Part shown: piece by piece, positions 1-10,359 of the stretch | How positions within the stretch are numbered: the stretch's first letter is position 1 | Layout of the letters: the number at the start of each line of letters is the position of its first letter | Source of the DNA: a bacterium | Lineage (GTDB): Bacteria; Planctomycetota; UBA11346 | Assembly: GCA_020047915.1 (NCBI GenBank) | Contig: JAIFND010000016.1 | Span: 1-57,037, forward strand | Direction: 5' to 3' | DNA length: 57,037 nucleotides | Program-made: the position numbers and the translations under genes | Notes under the pieces: generated by a model | Seen by the model: only the letters and a program-made list of their open reading frames with translations | What the model was told of the DNA's origin: nothing | Databases searched by the model: none

Positions 1-591
1 ACCGCCGGCTGCTTCAACGCCGAGGACGCGATCCGCACCGCCCACCTTGGCCGCGAACTCGGCATCTCCGACATGGTCAAGCTGGAGGTCCTCGCCGACC
101 AGCAGACCCTGTTGCCGCATCCCACCCAGACCCTCGACGCCTGCCGCCGCCTGGCCGCCGACGGCTTCACGGTGCTGGTCTATACCAGCGATGATCCGGT
201 GCTGGCCAAGGAACTGGAATCGGCCGGGGCTGCGGCAGTGATGCCGGCCGGCGCCCCGATCGGCAGCGGCCTGGGCATCCTCAACCGCAACTCGATGGAG
301 ATCATCCTCGAGCGCGCGACCGTGCCGATCATCATCGATGCCGGCGTCGGCACCGCGTCGGATGTGACCCTGGCGATGGAACTGGGCGCGGCCGGCGTGC
401 TGCTGAACACCGGCATCGCCTGCGCCCAGGACCCGGTGCGCATGGCGCGCGCGATGCGCCATGCGCTGGAGGCCGGCTTCTGGGCCGCAGGTGCGGGCCG
501 CATCGCCAAGAAGCGCTACGCCAGCGCCAGCAGTCCGCTCAGCGGGCTGATCGCGGCGACCCCGGCTGCCGGCGGCATACCCGGCGAGTAG
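1..591 (+). CDS. thiG: Thiazole synthase ThiG, C-terminal part (cut by window start)
   Basis: Forms the thiazole phosphate ring of thiamine from 1-deoxy-D-xylulose 5-phosphate, dehydroglycine and ThiS thiocarboxylate in the cytoplasm. The frame is open from base 1, beginning [14 protein letters not shown], so the N-terminal part of the TIM barrel is missing. The Schiff-base lysine is in MVKLEV (visible residue 27). Other family signatures are [28 protein letters not shown], a phosphate-binding VLLNTGIA segment and the C-terminal [13 protein letters not shown]. The strong match over 196 residues leaves little doubt about identity. Other thi genes, if linked, lie outside the window. The stop is followed by about 55 bp before the histidine kinase. 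Confidence 0.95.
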   Translation, partial: TAGCFNAEDAIRTAHLGRELGISDMVKLEVLADQQTLLPHPTQTLDACRRLAADGFTVLVYTSDDPVLAKELESAGAAAVMPAGAPIGSGLGILNRNSMEIILERATVPIIIDAGVGTASDVTLAMELGAAGVLLNTGIACAQDPVRMARAMRHALEAGFWAAGAGRIAKKRYASASSPLSGLIAATPAAGGIPGE

Positions 592-645
592 AGTGACGAG
601 GCTCGACATTTGCGGGTCCTGACCCGCACTCCATCATGCCACGGC

Positions 646-3051
646 ATGACTGACGATCCGATCGCGCGACTGGGCCGCTGGCGCGGCATGCTGGCGATCG
701 GCCTGCTCTACGGCGTATTGGCCGGCATCGGCCTGCTCTTCGCCCTGGTAGGTTCCAATGTGTCGCCGTACTGGCCGGCGGCCGGCGCCGCGCTGGCTCT
801 GCTCTGGCGGTGGGGGCCGGGCCTGTGGCCGGGCCTCTTCGCCGGCTCGCTGGCGGCGAACCTGGTGTGGTCGCACGGTGGCCTGCTGGTCTCGCTGCTC
901 ATCGCCTGCGGCAGCACCCTCGGACTGACAACTGCAGCTGCGCTGCTGCGTCGCCTGCATTGCCGTCCTGAACTGGATGAACCATCCGGACCGCTGCTGC
1001 TGCTGCTGGTCGGCGCAGGCGGCAGTGCCATCTCTGCTCTCATCGGCAGTCTGGCCGTGGTCGAGTTCGGCATGTCCGGCCCGATCGAACTGCACGAGGT
1101 GTGGTGGACCTGGTGGACCGGCGATACGACCGGGGTGATCAGCACCACCGCCCTGTTCGCCATCGCCTGGCGTTCGGGGCGGCCGGATCTCGCGCGCTGG
1201 AGAGAGGCCCTGCTGCTGCTGCTCTGCCTGGTGGTCGTGTGCTTCGCCACGATCCTCATCACCCCGGCCAGCGCGCAGGGCCTGTCGCCATGGGCCTTCC
1301 TCTTCTTCCCGCCGTTGCTGTGGGCGGCGGTACGTTTCGGACCGCTCGGGACGGCCATCGCCATCGCCATGACCACGGCGGCCATCGCCTTCATCACAGC
1401 TTCCGGTCTGGGCGCCTTTGCCGACTTCACGGACGGCAACCGCGCCCACCTCCCCTTCCAGGCCTTCACCGCCGCCGCCGCGTTCACCTGCCTCGTCCTC
1501 GCCGCCTACGCCGCCAGCCAGACCCGCGACAGCGCAGCGTTGGCCGAAAGCGAACGCCGCTACCGCCTGGTCGCGGACAACGCGCGGGACGTCGTATCGC
1601 TGCACGATGCCACAGGCCGCTTCACCTGGGTTTCGCCCTCGGTCGTGCAGATCCTGGGTTGGCGCAACGAGGATCTGCTTGGCGCCGATCCCCGCAGCTT
1701 CCTTCACACCGACGACCTCGACCGCTTCCCCGACGGACAGCGCAGCACCGGCAGCGAGGAATTGCGCTTCCGCCGCCCGGATGGCTCCTGGCTGTGGCTG
1801 GAAACCGCCTGGCAGAATGTCCTCGGCAGCGACGGTGCGCGGCTGGGCATGCAGATGACCGCGCGTGACATCAGCCGTCGCAAGGGTGCCGCCTTCGCCG
1901 AACGCATGGCCTCGATCGGCACCCTGGCTGGCGGCGTGGCGCATGAGTTCAACAACCTCAACGCGGTGATCATGGGCAACGTCGAACTGGCCCTGCGCAA
2001 ACCCGGACTGCCCGAGGATGCCCGTCGCCGGCTGGAGCAGATCCGCGAAGCGGTCGATCGCGAACAGGGCGTGGTCGAGGCCCTGCTCGCCTTCTCCCGC
2101 CACGATCGCGGCACAGGCGAGATCGTCGAACTCGGCAGGGTGGTCACCACCACCCTCGCGCTGGCCCGCCGGACCATCCGCCAACGCCGCGTCACCTTGC
2201 AGGTCGAACTCCCCGACCGGCCGGTCTATGCCGCCCTGCCGCACGGCGCCCTCGGCCAGATCCTGCTCAACCTGCTGCTCAACGCCTGCGACGCGGTGGA
2301 TCGTCGCGATGATCCCCGGGTCCGGGTCATCCTGGGGATCGACTCCGGCTGGGCCGAACTGCGTGTCACCGACAACGGAGTCGGCATCGACCCGGCGATC
2401 AGCGCGCGCATCTTCGAACCGTTCTTCTCGACCAAGGGCGAGCATGCCGGCCTCGGCGGTGGCCAGCCCTGGCTGCACGGCACCGGACTCGGCCTGTCGG
2501 TATGTCGGACCCTGGCCGATCAGATGGGCGGTTCGATCACCGCCAACTGCACCGCTGGTGAGGGCACCACGTTCACCGTCCGCGTGCCGCTGAGCGAATC
2601 GCCGGTGAACGCCGCCGAAAGCGTCCCCCTGGCCGCCATCTGCGCCCGCGTGCTGGTGGTCGATGACGAACCGGAGATCCGCCGGCTGCTCTGCGAGCAC
2701 CTGACCGGCGCCGGGCATATCGCCGTCGAAGCCAGCGAGGGAGCGCAGGCGATCGCGTATCTCGACCACGAGGATATCGACCTGGTGATGCTCAATTGGA
2801 GCATGCCAGGGGTGGACGGAGAAGGCTTCATGCGCCACCTCGAACTGCACCCGGAACGCCGCTGGCCACCCGTGGTGGTGGTCAGCGGGTGGGCGGGTGG
2901 CGGTTCGGGCATCGACCGCTGGCGACGCGAAATCGCAGGTGAACTGCGCAAGCCGTTCAGTCGCGACCAAGTGCGTGGCACGGTCGATCGGGTGCTCTGC
3001 GGACGCGCCCTGGAAGCTGGCCCGGCCTCATCGCAGACGGGCAGTGGCTGA
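646..3051 (+). CDS. MASE1-PAS hybrid sensor histidine kinase with degenerate receiver
   Basis: Membrane sensor kinase of about 801 residues. In order: a multi-helix MASE1-type membrane domain (about 10-290), a PAS domain (about 305-410), HisKA with LAGGVAHEFNN (His 433), HATPase_c with N-box LLLNACDAVD, DNGVGID, FEPFFSTK and GTGLGLS, then a C-terminal receiver starting RVLVVDDEPE (about 668). In the receiver, the phospho-acceptor position in DLVMLNWSMPG is Asn 717 instead of Asp, while the DD pair, VSGW and LRKPF lysine remain; phosphorylation there is probably lost. A start at ATG 646 was chosen over an upstream TTG at 610 because the membrane domain begins right after it; no clear ribosome site is seen. 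The stop codon lies inside a heptad repeat. The signal is unknown. Confidence 0.88.
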   Translation: MTDDPIARLGRWRGMLAIGLLYGVLAGIGLLFALVGSNVSPYWPAAGAALALLWRWGPGLWPGLFAGSLAANLVWSHGGLLVSLLIACGSTLGLTTAAALLRRLHCRPELDEPSGPLLLLLVGAGGSAISALIGSLAVVEFGMSGPIELHEVWWTWWTGDTTGVISTTALFAIAWRSGRPDLARWREALLLLLCLVVVCFATILITPASAQGLSPWAFLFFPPLLWAAVRFGPLGTAIAIAMTTAAIAFITASGLGAFADFTDGNRAHLPFQAFTAAAAFTCLVLAAYAASQTRDSAALAESERRYRLVADNARDVVSLHDATGRFTWVSPSVVQILGWRNEDLLGADPRSFLHTDDLDRFPDGQRSTGSEELRFRRPDGSWLWLETAWQNVLGSDGARLGMQMTARDISRRKGAAFAERMASIGTLAGGVAHEFNNLNAVIMGNVELALRKPGLPEDARRRLEQIREAVDREQGVVEALLAFSRHDRGTGEIVELGRVVTTTLALARRTIRQRRVTLQVELPDRPVYAALPHGALGQILLNLLLNACDAVDRRDDPRVRVILGIDSGWAELRVTDNGVGIDPAISARIFEPFFSTKGEHAGLGGGQPWLHGTGLGLSVCRTLADQMGGSITANCTAGEGTTFTVRVPLSESPVNAAESVPLAAICARVLVVDDEPEIRRLLCEHLTGAGHIAVEASEGAQAIAYLDHEDIDLVMLNWSMPGVDGEGFMRHLELHPERRWPPVVVVSGWAGGGSGIDRWRREIAGELRKPFSRDQVRGTVDRVLCGRALEAGPASSQTGSG

Positions 3052-3147
3052 AGGCTGGAACAACGATGTACGCTTTTCTGCCGTCCATCCGTTGTAGTCC
3101 CAGCCTCCAGCCTCCAGCCTCCAGCCTCCAGCCTCTAGCCTCCAGCC

Positions 3148-3150
<3 letters not shown>
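3045..3150. repeat. Heptad arrays, inverted pair H1
   Basis: A short left array (GGCTGAA GGCTGGA, 3045-3060) and a longer right array of about seven CAGCCTC units (3101-3150) face each other in inverted orientation around a 40-bp spacer. The left array contains the TGA stop of the histidine kinase and the right array contains the TGA stop (minus strand) of fucI, so two convergent genes end inside the pair. One right-hand unit is CTCTAGC rather than CTCCAGC. Confidence 0.9.
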
Positions 3151-4992
<1,842 letters not shown>

Positions 4993-5112
4993 GGGGAAGG
5001 CTCCGGTCCTGTGAGGGGGCAGGGTGTTGGCGCGATGCTAGGGTGCGATCAGGCCGCTGGAATCCCCGGCCTCGTCCTCGACTTGCCAATTATCGTCCTA
5101 GTCTTATTCGTC
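4993..5112. promoter_or_regulatory. Divergent fucI / araC-type control region
   Basis: This 120-bp gap separates the start codons of fucI (minus) and the AraC-type regulator (plus) and must hold both promoters. The only AT-rich stretch is about 5081-5110, containing TTGCCA (5083-5088) on the plus strand. A GGCCG/CGGCC inverted repeat lies near 5052-5072. No operator can be assigned with certainty. Confidence 0.45.
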
Positions 5113-5979
5113 ATGTTGCCGGCTGAACCCCCGTATTTCAGCAATCGCGTTCTACATACCCGCCGATTCTGGATCCCACATCAGGACCTGGACGCGCGCC
5201 TGGGCGTACTCAGTGGCGGTTACGAGCATGTCGCCTCGGACTACCGCATCGACCGCGATGGCTTTCCCCAGCCGCTGCTCGAATTCATCGCCGGCGGCGC
5301 CGGTACGCTGGTCCTCGACGGCGTCGAGCACGCCCTCGCACCGGGCATGCTCTTCGCCTACGGCCCGGGCGTGCCGGTGCGCATCGCCAGCGACCCGCGC
5401 TCGGTGCTGCGTAAATATTTCCTCACCGTCACCGGCCACGCAGTGGATGGACTGCTCGCCGCGGCCCACCTCGCCCCCGGCGAGGTCGCGCTGGTCGCCG
5501 ATCCGCTGCCGGTCACCGACATCCTTGAACAGGCGATCCGCTGGGGCCAGGGCAACGCGCCCGGCCGCGCACACGCCTGCGCCGTGATCGTCGAATTCCT
5601 GACTTTGCGCCTGGCCCACGACGCGGTGCCGGCGAGCGACACCGATTCCGTCGCCCTCTCCACCTTCCGCCGCTGCCGCGCCGCGATCGAGGAGCGCTTC
5701 CTGGAGGTGCGCACCCAGGCCGGCGTCGCCGCGCTGTGCGGCGTCGAGCCGAGCTACCTGTGCCGGCTCTACCGCCGCTTCGCCGTCGAAAGCCCGTATC
5801 AGCATCTCCGCCGCCTGCGCATGCACCATGCCCTCGCGCGCCTGCAGGCCGGCGGCAGCGTGCAGGCGGTGGCGTCTGAGGTCGGCTTCAGCGACGCGGC
5901 GCACTTCTCGCGGGCCTTCGTGCAGAGCTTCGGCCTGCCGCCAAGCCGGGCGCGCAATCGGCGAGAGGTTCCACAGTGA
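5113..5979 (+). CDS. AraC-family transcriptional regulator
   Basis: Predicted DNA-binding regulator of 288 residues. The N-terminal half is a cupin-like sugar-binding domain (LEFIAGGAGTLVLDG, then GMLFAYGPGVPVRI), and the C-terminal ~100 residues hold two helix-turn-helix units: GVAALCGVEPSYLCRLYRRF and VASEVGFSDAAHFSRAF, followed by the usual FGLPPSRARN. ATG 5113 was chosen because it directly precedes the cupin fold; the frame is open further upstream but overlaps fucI in antisense. Head-to-head placement with fucI suggests that it senses fucose or a related sugar and activates fucI. That link rests on position, not on a recognised specificity motif. Confidence 0.88.
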   Translation: MLPAEPPYFSNRVLHTRRFWIPHQDLDARLGVLSGGYEHVASDYRIDRDGFPQPLLEFIAGGAGTLVLDGVEHALAPGMLFAYGPGVPVRIASDPRSVLRKYFLTVTGHAVDGLLAAAHLAPGEVALVADPLPVTDILEQAIRWGQGNAPGRAHACAVIVEFLTLRLAHDAVPASDTDSVALSTFRRCRAAIEERFLEVRTQAGVAALCGVEPSYLCRLYRRFAVESPYQHLRRLRMHHALARLQAGGSVQAVASEVGFSDAAHFSRAFVQSFGLPPSRARNRREVPQ

Positions 5980-6037
5980 TGTTCGATGGATGCGGACGAA
6001 CCTTGTAGCTGGTCCGATACCGCAGAAAGCATACTCC

Positions 6038-7306
6038 ATGCGCAAAGCAGCCTCCAGCCTCCAGCCTCCAGCCTCCAGCCTGCGTCCCCTCGCCCGCATC
6101 CTCGCCATCGGTGACGAACTGCTGCTGGGTCGCACCATCGATTCCAACAGCGCCCATATCGCCCAACGCCTGAGCGACGCCGGCCTGACGGTGGACTACG
6201 CCCGCACGGTCGGCGACAGCGAGGCTGCGATCATCGCGGCGATGCGCACTGCCACGCGTGGTGCTGCGCTGGTGGTGTGCTCGGGCGGCCTTGGCCCGAC
6301 CGAGGATGACCGCACGCGCCATGCCCTGGCGCGCAGCATGGGCGTGCGCCTGGCCGAACGCCTGGCCGCGTGGGAGCATGTGACCGCATGGTACGCCGCG
6401 CATCGCCCCGGCGTCGCGGTGCCGGAGGTCAACCGCCGCCAGGCCCTGTTCCCGGTCGGCACCGAGATCCTCGACAATGATCGCGGCACCGCACCAGGCA
6501 TGCTGGGGCGTATCGGCGGCTGCTGGATCACGTGCATGCCCGGTGTGCCGCACGAGATGCACGCCATGCTCGATCGCCTGCTCGGCCAACTGCCGCGTCT
6601 GGTGCCGGGCCTCGCCGCGCCGACGGTGGGCGAGGTGTGGTTCGCCGGACTCGGTGAATCGGCGGCGCAAGAGCGCATCCCCGGCCTTCTGTCTGAACGC
6701 GATCCGCTGGTCGGCATCACCGTCAGCGAACTGGGCCACATCACCCTGCGCGCCGTGGGCACCCCGCTCCAGGTACGCACCCGCCTGCGCCAGTTGCGCG
6801 CGGCGCTCAAGCCCTGGCTGCTGCCACGCGCTGGCCTCGCCGCCAGCCTGGTTCATCGTCTGGCGACCGAGGACGGCACCATCGCCTGCGCCGAGAGCTG
6901 CACCGCCGGCCACGCTGCCGCGCAGATCCTTGCCATCCCGGGCGCCTCGGCGGTGCTGCGCGAATCGCTCGTCGCTTACCATGCCGAGATCAAGACCCGG
7001 CGCCTCGGCGTCCCTGCACGCCTGATCGCCCAGCACGGCGTGGTCAGCGAAGCCGTCGCCCGACGCATGGCCGAAGGCATGCGCACGCGCAGCGGGGCCA
7101 CCGTCGCCGTCGCCACAACCGGGCTCGCCGGACCCGACGGCGGCAGCGCCGAAGTGCCGGTCGGTACGGTGTGGACGGCTGCCTCCACCGCCACGGGCAC
7201 CATCGCCCGCCGCGTGCGCATCAAGGGCACGCGCGAACGCGTGCAGCGGCGTGCCGCAGCCGAGGCGCTCTACACCGCGTGGGTGGCGCTGACCGGCACG
7301 CCCTGA
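6038..7306 (+). CDS. cinA: CinA-family protein (competence-damage / NMN deamidase)
   Basis: A two-domain protein of about 422 residues. The N-terminal CinA (MoaB-like) domain begins ARILAIGDELLLGRTIDSNS and continues with CSGGLGPTEDDRT; the C-terminal domain is the nicotinamide-nucleotide amidohydrolase type, with CAESCTAG and GLAGPDGG. The family recycles NMN to nicotinate mononucleotide in the NAD salvage route. The conserved domain normally starts within two or three residues of the initiator. Here it is preceded by about ten residues (SSLQPPASSL) encoded by a heptad array, so the 5' end seems to have been remodelled by the repeat. ATG 6038 is the only good start in this frame. Confidence 0.9.
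   Translation: MRKAASSLQPPASSLRPLARILAIGDELLLGRTIDSNSAHIAQRLSDAGLTVDYARTVGDSEAAIIAAMRTATRGAALVVCSGGLGPTEDDRTRHALARSMGVRLAERLAAWEHVTAWYAAHRPGVAVPEVNRRQALFPVGTEILDNDRGTAPGMLGRIGGCWITCMPGVPHEMHAMLDRLLGQLPRLVPGLAAPTVGEVWFAGLGESAAQERIPGLLSERDPLVGITVSELGHITLRAVGTPLQVRTRLRQLRAALKPWLLPRAGLAASLVHRLATEDGTIACAESCTAGHAAAQILAIPGASAVLRESLVAYHAEIKTRRLGVPARLIAQHGVVSEAVARRMAEGMRTRSGATVAVATTGLAGPDGGSAEVPVGTVWTAASTATGTIARRVRIKGTRERVQRRAAAEALYTAWVALTGTP
6048..6081. repeat. Heptad array H2 inside the 5' end of cinA
   Basis: About 4.5 tandem copies of the 7-mer CAGCCTC, beginning three codons after the cinA ATG. It is translated as SSLQPPASSL. No clear inverted partner is seen upstream. Confidence 0.9.
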
Positions 7307-7342
7307 CCACGAGCTCGGGCTGGCGTCCGAGTCATGCCACAT

Positions 7343-7362
7343 ATAGTTGCGGAAGCGCTTCC
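7343..7362 (+). promoter_or_regulatory. TATAGT -10-like box and LacI/GalR-type operator
   Basis: The perfect 12-bp palindrome GGAAGCGCTTCC (7351-7362), with CG at its centre, fits the LacI/GalR operator pattern. It lies directly after a TATAGT -10-like sequence (7343-7348), so a bound repressor would cover the transcription start. It sits 22 bp before the start of the sugar isomerase gene. No LacI-family gene is in the window. Confidence 0.6.
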
Positions 7363-7384
7363 ACAACGCGCCCCGGAGTCCCCC

Positions 7385-8128
7385 ATGCCCGTCACCGCAG
7401 CCCGCAACGTCGGCGTCCAGAGCTGGTCGTTCCGTCACTTCAAGACCATCGGCGACATGCTCGCCCAAGTGAGGGCGGTCGGCGTCTCGCGCATCGAACT
7501 GTGCGGCGCCCACGCCAACTTCGATGATCCCGCCCAGCACCAGTCCGCCATCGACGCGTGCAAGGCGGCCGGGGTCGAGATCCTGTCGATCGGCGTGCAG
7601 ACCTTCACCGGCGACCACAAGAAGGAGAAGAACTGGTTCGAGTTCGCCAAGAAGGCCGGTGCGAAGTACATCAGCGCCCACTTCCAGGTGTCGAACTTCC
7701 GCGAAGGCACCGCCGTCGCCCGCGCCCTCTCCGAGGCCTACGACGTCAAGGTGGCGATCCACTGCCATGGCGGCTACATGTTCAACGGCAGCTACGACGA
7801 GATCAGCCACCTGATCGAACTCGGCCAGGGCCGCATCGGCATCAACATCGACACCGCGTGGTGCATCCAGTCGGGCAACAACCCGGTGGAGTGGGCGAAG
7901 AAGTTCGGCAGCAGCGTCTTCGGCACGCACTACAAGGACTTCATCTTCGACACCAAGGGCAAGTGGAAGGAGTGTCTGATCGGCGACAGCGCCCTCGACC
8001 TGCCCACCTATCTGAAGACCCTCGACGAGATCGGCTTCGACGGCTACGCGGTCATCGAGTACGAGGCCGAGGTCGAGAATCCGGGCCCGACGATCGCCAA
8101 GGCCGTCCAGCGCATCCGTTCGCTGTAG
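7385..8128 (+). CDS. Sugar phosphate isomerase/epimerase (AP endonuclease family 2 fold)
   Basis: A TIM-barrel protein of 247 residues in the xylose-isomerase-like family, which acts on keto-sugars or their phosphates in the cytoplasm. Visible features are VGVQSWSFRHF at the N-terminus, RIELCGAHANF, a metal-site-like AIHCHGG, INIDTAWCIQSG, THYKDF and the C-terminal AVIEYEAE, with Glu, Asp and His residues in the usual places at the ends of beta-strands. ATG 7385 was chosen because CGGAG lies just upstream; an earlier in-frame ATG at 7334 would overlap the operator. The LacI-type operator suggests sugar induction. The substrate is unknown. Confidence 0.82.
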   Translation: MPVTAARNVGVQSWSFRHFKTIGDMLAQVRAVGVSRIELCGAHANFDDPAQHQSAIDACKAAGVEILSIGVQTFTGDHKKEKNWFEFAKKAGAKYISAHFQVSNFREGTAVARALSEAYDVKVAIHCHGGYMFNGSYDEISHLIELGQGRIGINIDTAWCIQSGNNPVEWAKKFGSSVFGTHYKDFIFDTKGKWKECLIGDSALDLPTYLKTLDEIGFDGYAVIEYEAEVENPGPTIAKAVQRIRSL

Positions 8129-8135
8129 TTGGAGC

Positions 8136-8177
8136 GCGGGCGCCCCCGCCCGACCGGCTCGCGGGCGCCCCCGCCCG
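8136..8177. terminator. Tandem GC hairpins between convergent genes (25-bp period)
   Basis: The 17-mer GCGGGCGCCCCCGCCCG occurs twice (8136-8152 and 8161-8177), starting exactly 25 bp apart. Each copy can fold as GCGGGCG/CGCCCGC with a short C loop. It lies between the 3' ends of the sugar isomerase (plus) and the HAD gene (minus), where a bidirectional terminator would be expected. There is no T-run. Confidence 0.55.
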
Positions 8178-8186
8178 CGCTGGGCG

Positions 8187-8891
8187 CTACATCTCCCCCG
8201 GCGCATCAATCAGCAGATCAAATCCCTGCATGCGTTCACGCGGCGTGGTGCCCCAGGTGACGCCGATCGCCATCATCCCGGCGGCGCGCGCCACCTCGCG
8301 GTCCACCGCGCTGTCGCCGACGTAGGCGCAGTCGGCCGGCGCGACGCCGCAGGCCGCCGCCGCCATCCACGCGCCACGCGGGTCGGGCTTGGCGGCGGGC
8401 AGGTCGCCATCGCCCAGCACACTGCACATCGCGTCCCGCAGGCCGATGCGGGCAAGCGTTTCGCGCACCATCATACCGAGGTTGTTGGTCACCACCGCCT
8501 GCGGCACCGCCAGGCGGCGCACCAGCTCGACGATGCCGGGGAACGGCTTGGCAGTCTGCGGGAACAGCACCGCGGCATGCCGATAGAAGGCGTCGTTCAG
8601 CAGCCGCGCCTGCGGATCAGCCTCGCCCACGCCGGCATGCCACGCCATGCGCGGGATGGTGGGTTTCACCATCCCAGCCTTCACTGCATCCAGCGATACC
8701 GCAGCGTGGCCGAACTCGGCCAACGCGGCATTGGTCGCCGCCTGCACCGCCACCGGGGAATCGACCAGCGTACCGTCGAAGTCCCATACCACGGCCCGGA
8801 TGGGCCGTGGTAGCTTCGAGCTTAGAGCTTCGAGCTTTGAGCCCGCAACGCCACTGACGCCAAGGTTGATCACTTCGGGCTCAGAGCTCAA
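8187..8891 (-). CDS. HAD-superfamily phosphatase (phosphoglycolate-phosphatase-like)
   Basis: Cytoplasmic phosphatase of the HAD family. Motif I is DFDGTLVDS, motif II is VVTNN, the motif III lysine is in AAKPDPRGAW and motif IV is YVGDSAVDREVA; a helical cap domain lies between motifs I and II, as in phosphoglycolate phosphatases. The start is uncertain. The longest reading begins with TTG at 8891 and its first ~30 residues are encoded by heptad repeats (SKLEALSSKL) and a hairpin. Family members normally begin just before DFDGT, and the only nearby candidate is GTG at 8792 inside the hairpin. The original start may have been displaced by the repeat. The gene lies downstream of the phosphofructokinase gene on the same strand. 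Confidence 0.82.
   Translation of the reverse strand: MSSEPEVINLGVSGVAGSKLEALSSKLPRPIRAVVWDFDGTLVDSPVAVQAATNAALAEFGHAAVSLDAVKAGMVKPTIPRMAWHAGVGEADPQARLLNDAFYRHAAVLFPQTAKPFPGIVELVRRLAVPQAVVTNNLGMMVRETLARIGLRDAMCSVLGDGDLPAAKPDPRGAWMAAAACGVAPADCAYVGDSAVDREVARAAGMMAIGVTWGTTPRERMQGFDLLIDAPGEM
8787..8812. other. Perfect 11-bp stem hairpin touching a heptad array
   Basis: TACCACGGCCC (8787-8797), loop GGAT, then GGGCCGTGGTA (8802-8812). The stem is perfect and the heptad array begins at its last base. It overlaps the likely 5' end of the HAD gene. Confidence 0.85.
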
Positions 8892-8912
8892 AGCTCAAAG
8901 CTCCAAGCTCAA
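8812..8912. repeat. Heptad arrays, inverted pair H3
   Basis: Left array 8812-8842 has units AGCTTCG, AGCTTAG, AGCTTCG, AGCTTTG. Right array 8878-8912 has GCTCAGA, GCTCAAA, GCTCAAA, GCTCCAA, GCTCAAG. They are inverted relative to each other around about 35 bp and share ends GAGCCCG / CGGGCTC. A perfect hairpin flanks each side (8787-8812 and 8911-8935). Confidence 0.9.
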
Positions 8913-8935
8913 GATCAGTGCGCAGCACTGATCTT
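8911..8935 (-). terminator. Hairpin over the phosphofructokinase stop codon
   Basis: AAGATCAGTGC, loop GCA, GCACTGATCTT: a perfect 11-bp stem that contains the TGA stop of the phosphofructokinase gene. There is no T-run; it may attenuate transcription or protect the 3' end rather than fully terminate. Confidence 0.55.
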
Positions 8936-10141
8936 GCGTCCCATCGGCTGGCCGATGCCCTTGAGCATCTGGTCGAACCACGGCACGCTGATGTCAAAGG
9001 GCTTGCCACCCTTGATGCGCGGGAACTCGATGGCGCGCAACTGGCACTTCTTGTCCTCGTCGTGGCCGATGACGCCGGGCTCGCCGCGCAGGGCGCTTTC
9101 GACCGCGAAATCGACCATGCTCTTGATCAGGCGCAGGTCGTCGGCGTTGGCCGCGGCGGCGCGGGCGAAGTAGCCGCTCTTCTGCACCAGGCACTTCTCG
9201 GCGCCGAGCATCTTGCCGAACTGCTTCGACAGCCACGAGCCGACATTGACCTTGTCGAGCTTCACGTGCCCGAAGGCATCGCGCTCGACGGTCTCGCCCT
9301 TGGCCTCCATCTCCTTGACGATCGACTCGACGCCGGCGCCCTCGGAGACGAAGATGTTGACGCAATCCTTGCGGTCGAGCGTCGCCTTCAGGCGCTTGGC
9401 CTCGCTGGCGATGTCGAACTCCATCTCGGGGATATAGACCGCGTCGAGATCCTTGTGGTGGTGCGCGAGGTTGAAGCCGGGCAGGAACTCGGTCGCGCGC
9501 AGGCGCTCGCGATACACCTTGGCGGTGTAGGCGGTCAGCCAGCCGCAGTTGCGCCCCATCACCTCATGGATGATGACCATGCGCGGGTTGGCCGACTGCT
9601 CGTTGACTACGTTCTCGAAGAATATCGCGCCCTGCTCGGCCGCGGTCCACGCGCCCAGCGACTGCTTGATCGGGAATACGTCGTTGTCGATCGTCTTGGG
9701 CAGACCGACCACGGTCAGCTTGTAGCCGTTCTTGGCCAGGTAGGCGGCCAGGTCGGCGGCGGTGGTGTTGGTGTCGTCGCCACCGATCGTATGCAGGATG
9801 GTGACGCCGTCCTTGGTCAGCTGGTCGGCGGCCGCCTTGAGCGGGTCCTGGCCTTCCTTGACCAGACCACGCTTCACGCAGTCGGCGACGTTGGTCAGCT
9901 TGACGCGGCTGTTGCCGAGCGGGCTGCCGCCGTGCAGGTGCAGCACGTGCGCCTTGGAACGGACCTCGGCCCCGGCGACGATCGACTCGCCCTTCAGCAG
10001 GCCCTTGTAGCCGCCGATGTAGCCGATCATCTCGATCTCGGGATCGATCTCGTTGTAGCGCTCGATCAGGCCGCCGACGGCGGACGACAGGCACGGGGCG
10101 AGGCCACCGGCGGTGAGCATGGCGACTTTGGGCTTGGGCAT
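8915..10141 (-). CDS. pfp: Pyrophosphate-type 6-phosphofructokinase
   Basis: Phosphorylates fructose 6-phosphate in glycolysis, probably with pyrophosphate and reversibly. At 408 residues, it has GGDDT (120-124) where ATP enzymes have GGDGS, and PKTIDNDV (149-156); both are marks of the PPi-dependent branch. The N-terminus AMLTAGGLAPCLS and the EVMGRNCGWLTA block also match this group. ATG 10141 was chosen because AGGGA precedes it at good spacing and the phosphofructokinase fold starts at once. The gene is upstream of the HAD phosphatase on the same strand, with an inverted heptad pair and hairpins between them. Confidence 0.92.
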   Translation of the reverse strand: MPKPKVAMLTAGGLAPCLSSAVGGLIERYNEIDPEIEMIGYIGGYKGLLKGESIVAGAEVRSKAHVLHLHGGSPLGNSRVKLTNVADCVKRGLVKEGQDPLKAAADQLTKDGVTILHTIGGDDTNTTAADLAAYLAKNGYKLTVVGLPKTIDNDVFPIKQSLGAWTAAEQGAIFFENVVNEQSANPRMVIIHEVMGRNCGWLTAYTAKVYRERLRATEFLPGFNLAHHHKDLDAVYIPEMEFDIASEAKRLKATLDRKDCVNIFVSEGAGVESIVKEMEAKGETVERDAFGHVKLDKVNVGSWLSKQFGKMLGAEKCLVQKSGYFARAAAANADDLRLIKSMVDFAVESALRGEPGVIGHDEDKKCQLRAIEFPRIKGGKPFDISVPWFDQMLKGIGQPMGRKISAAH

Positions 10142-10322
10142 GGTAAGGGTCCCTGAACGGGTGAAGCGGGGGTTGTAGAGCCGCGAGCGGCGGGCGGAAG
10201 TGCTGAAGCGCGACCGCGCCAAGACCATGCATGGGTCGGCTCGACTCGTCCTCCGTCCGCTCATGGATCCCGAGTCGAAAATCGCAAGTCATTGAACTGC
10301 AAGTCGTTGCAAATCATCCGAA

Positions 10323-10338
10323 TGGCACGGCGCGTGCG
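10323..10338 (+). promoter_or_regulatory. Sigma-54-type promoter before flgK
   Basis: TGGCACG, four bases, then GTGC: ten of eleven bases of the sigma-54 consensus (TGGCACG-N4-TTGC), with GG and GC at correct spacing. Transcription would start near 10349, leaving a leader of about 11 bases with AAGG at its 5' end. Sigma-54 control of hook-level flagellar genes is common. No activator gene is seen here. Confidence 0.5.
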
Positions 10339-10359
10339 TTGTACCGGCAAGGTCCAGCC

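Noticed and set aside
634-2970. Very long antisense open frame opposite the histidine kinase, and similar long frames opposite most genes
   Set aside because: High GC at third codon positions removes stops on the other strand. These frames show no known domains and overlap genes with clear motifs.
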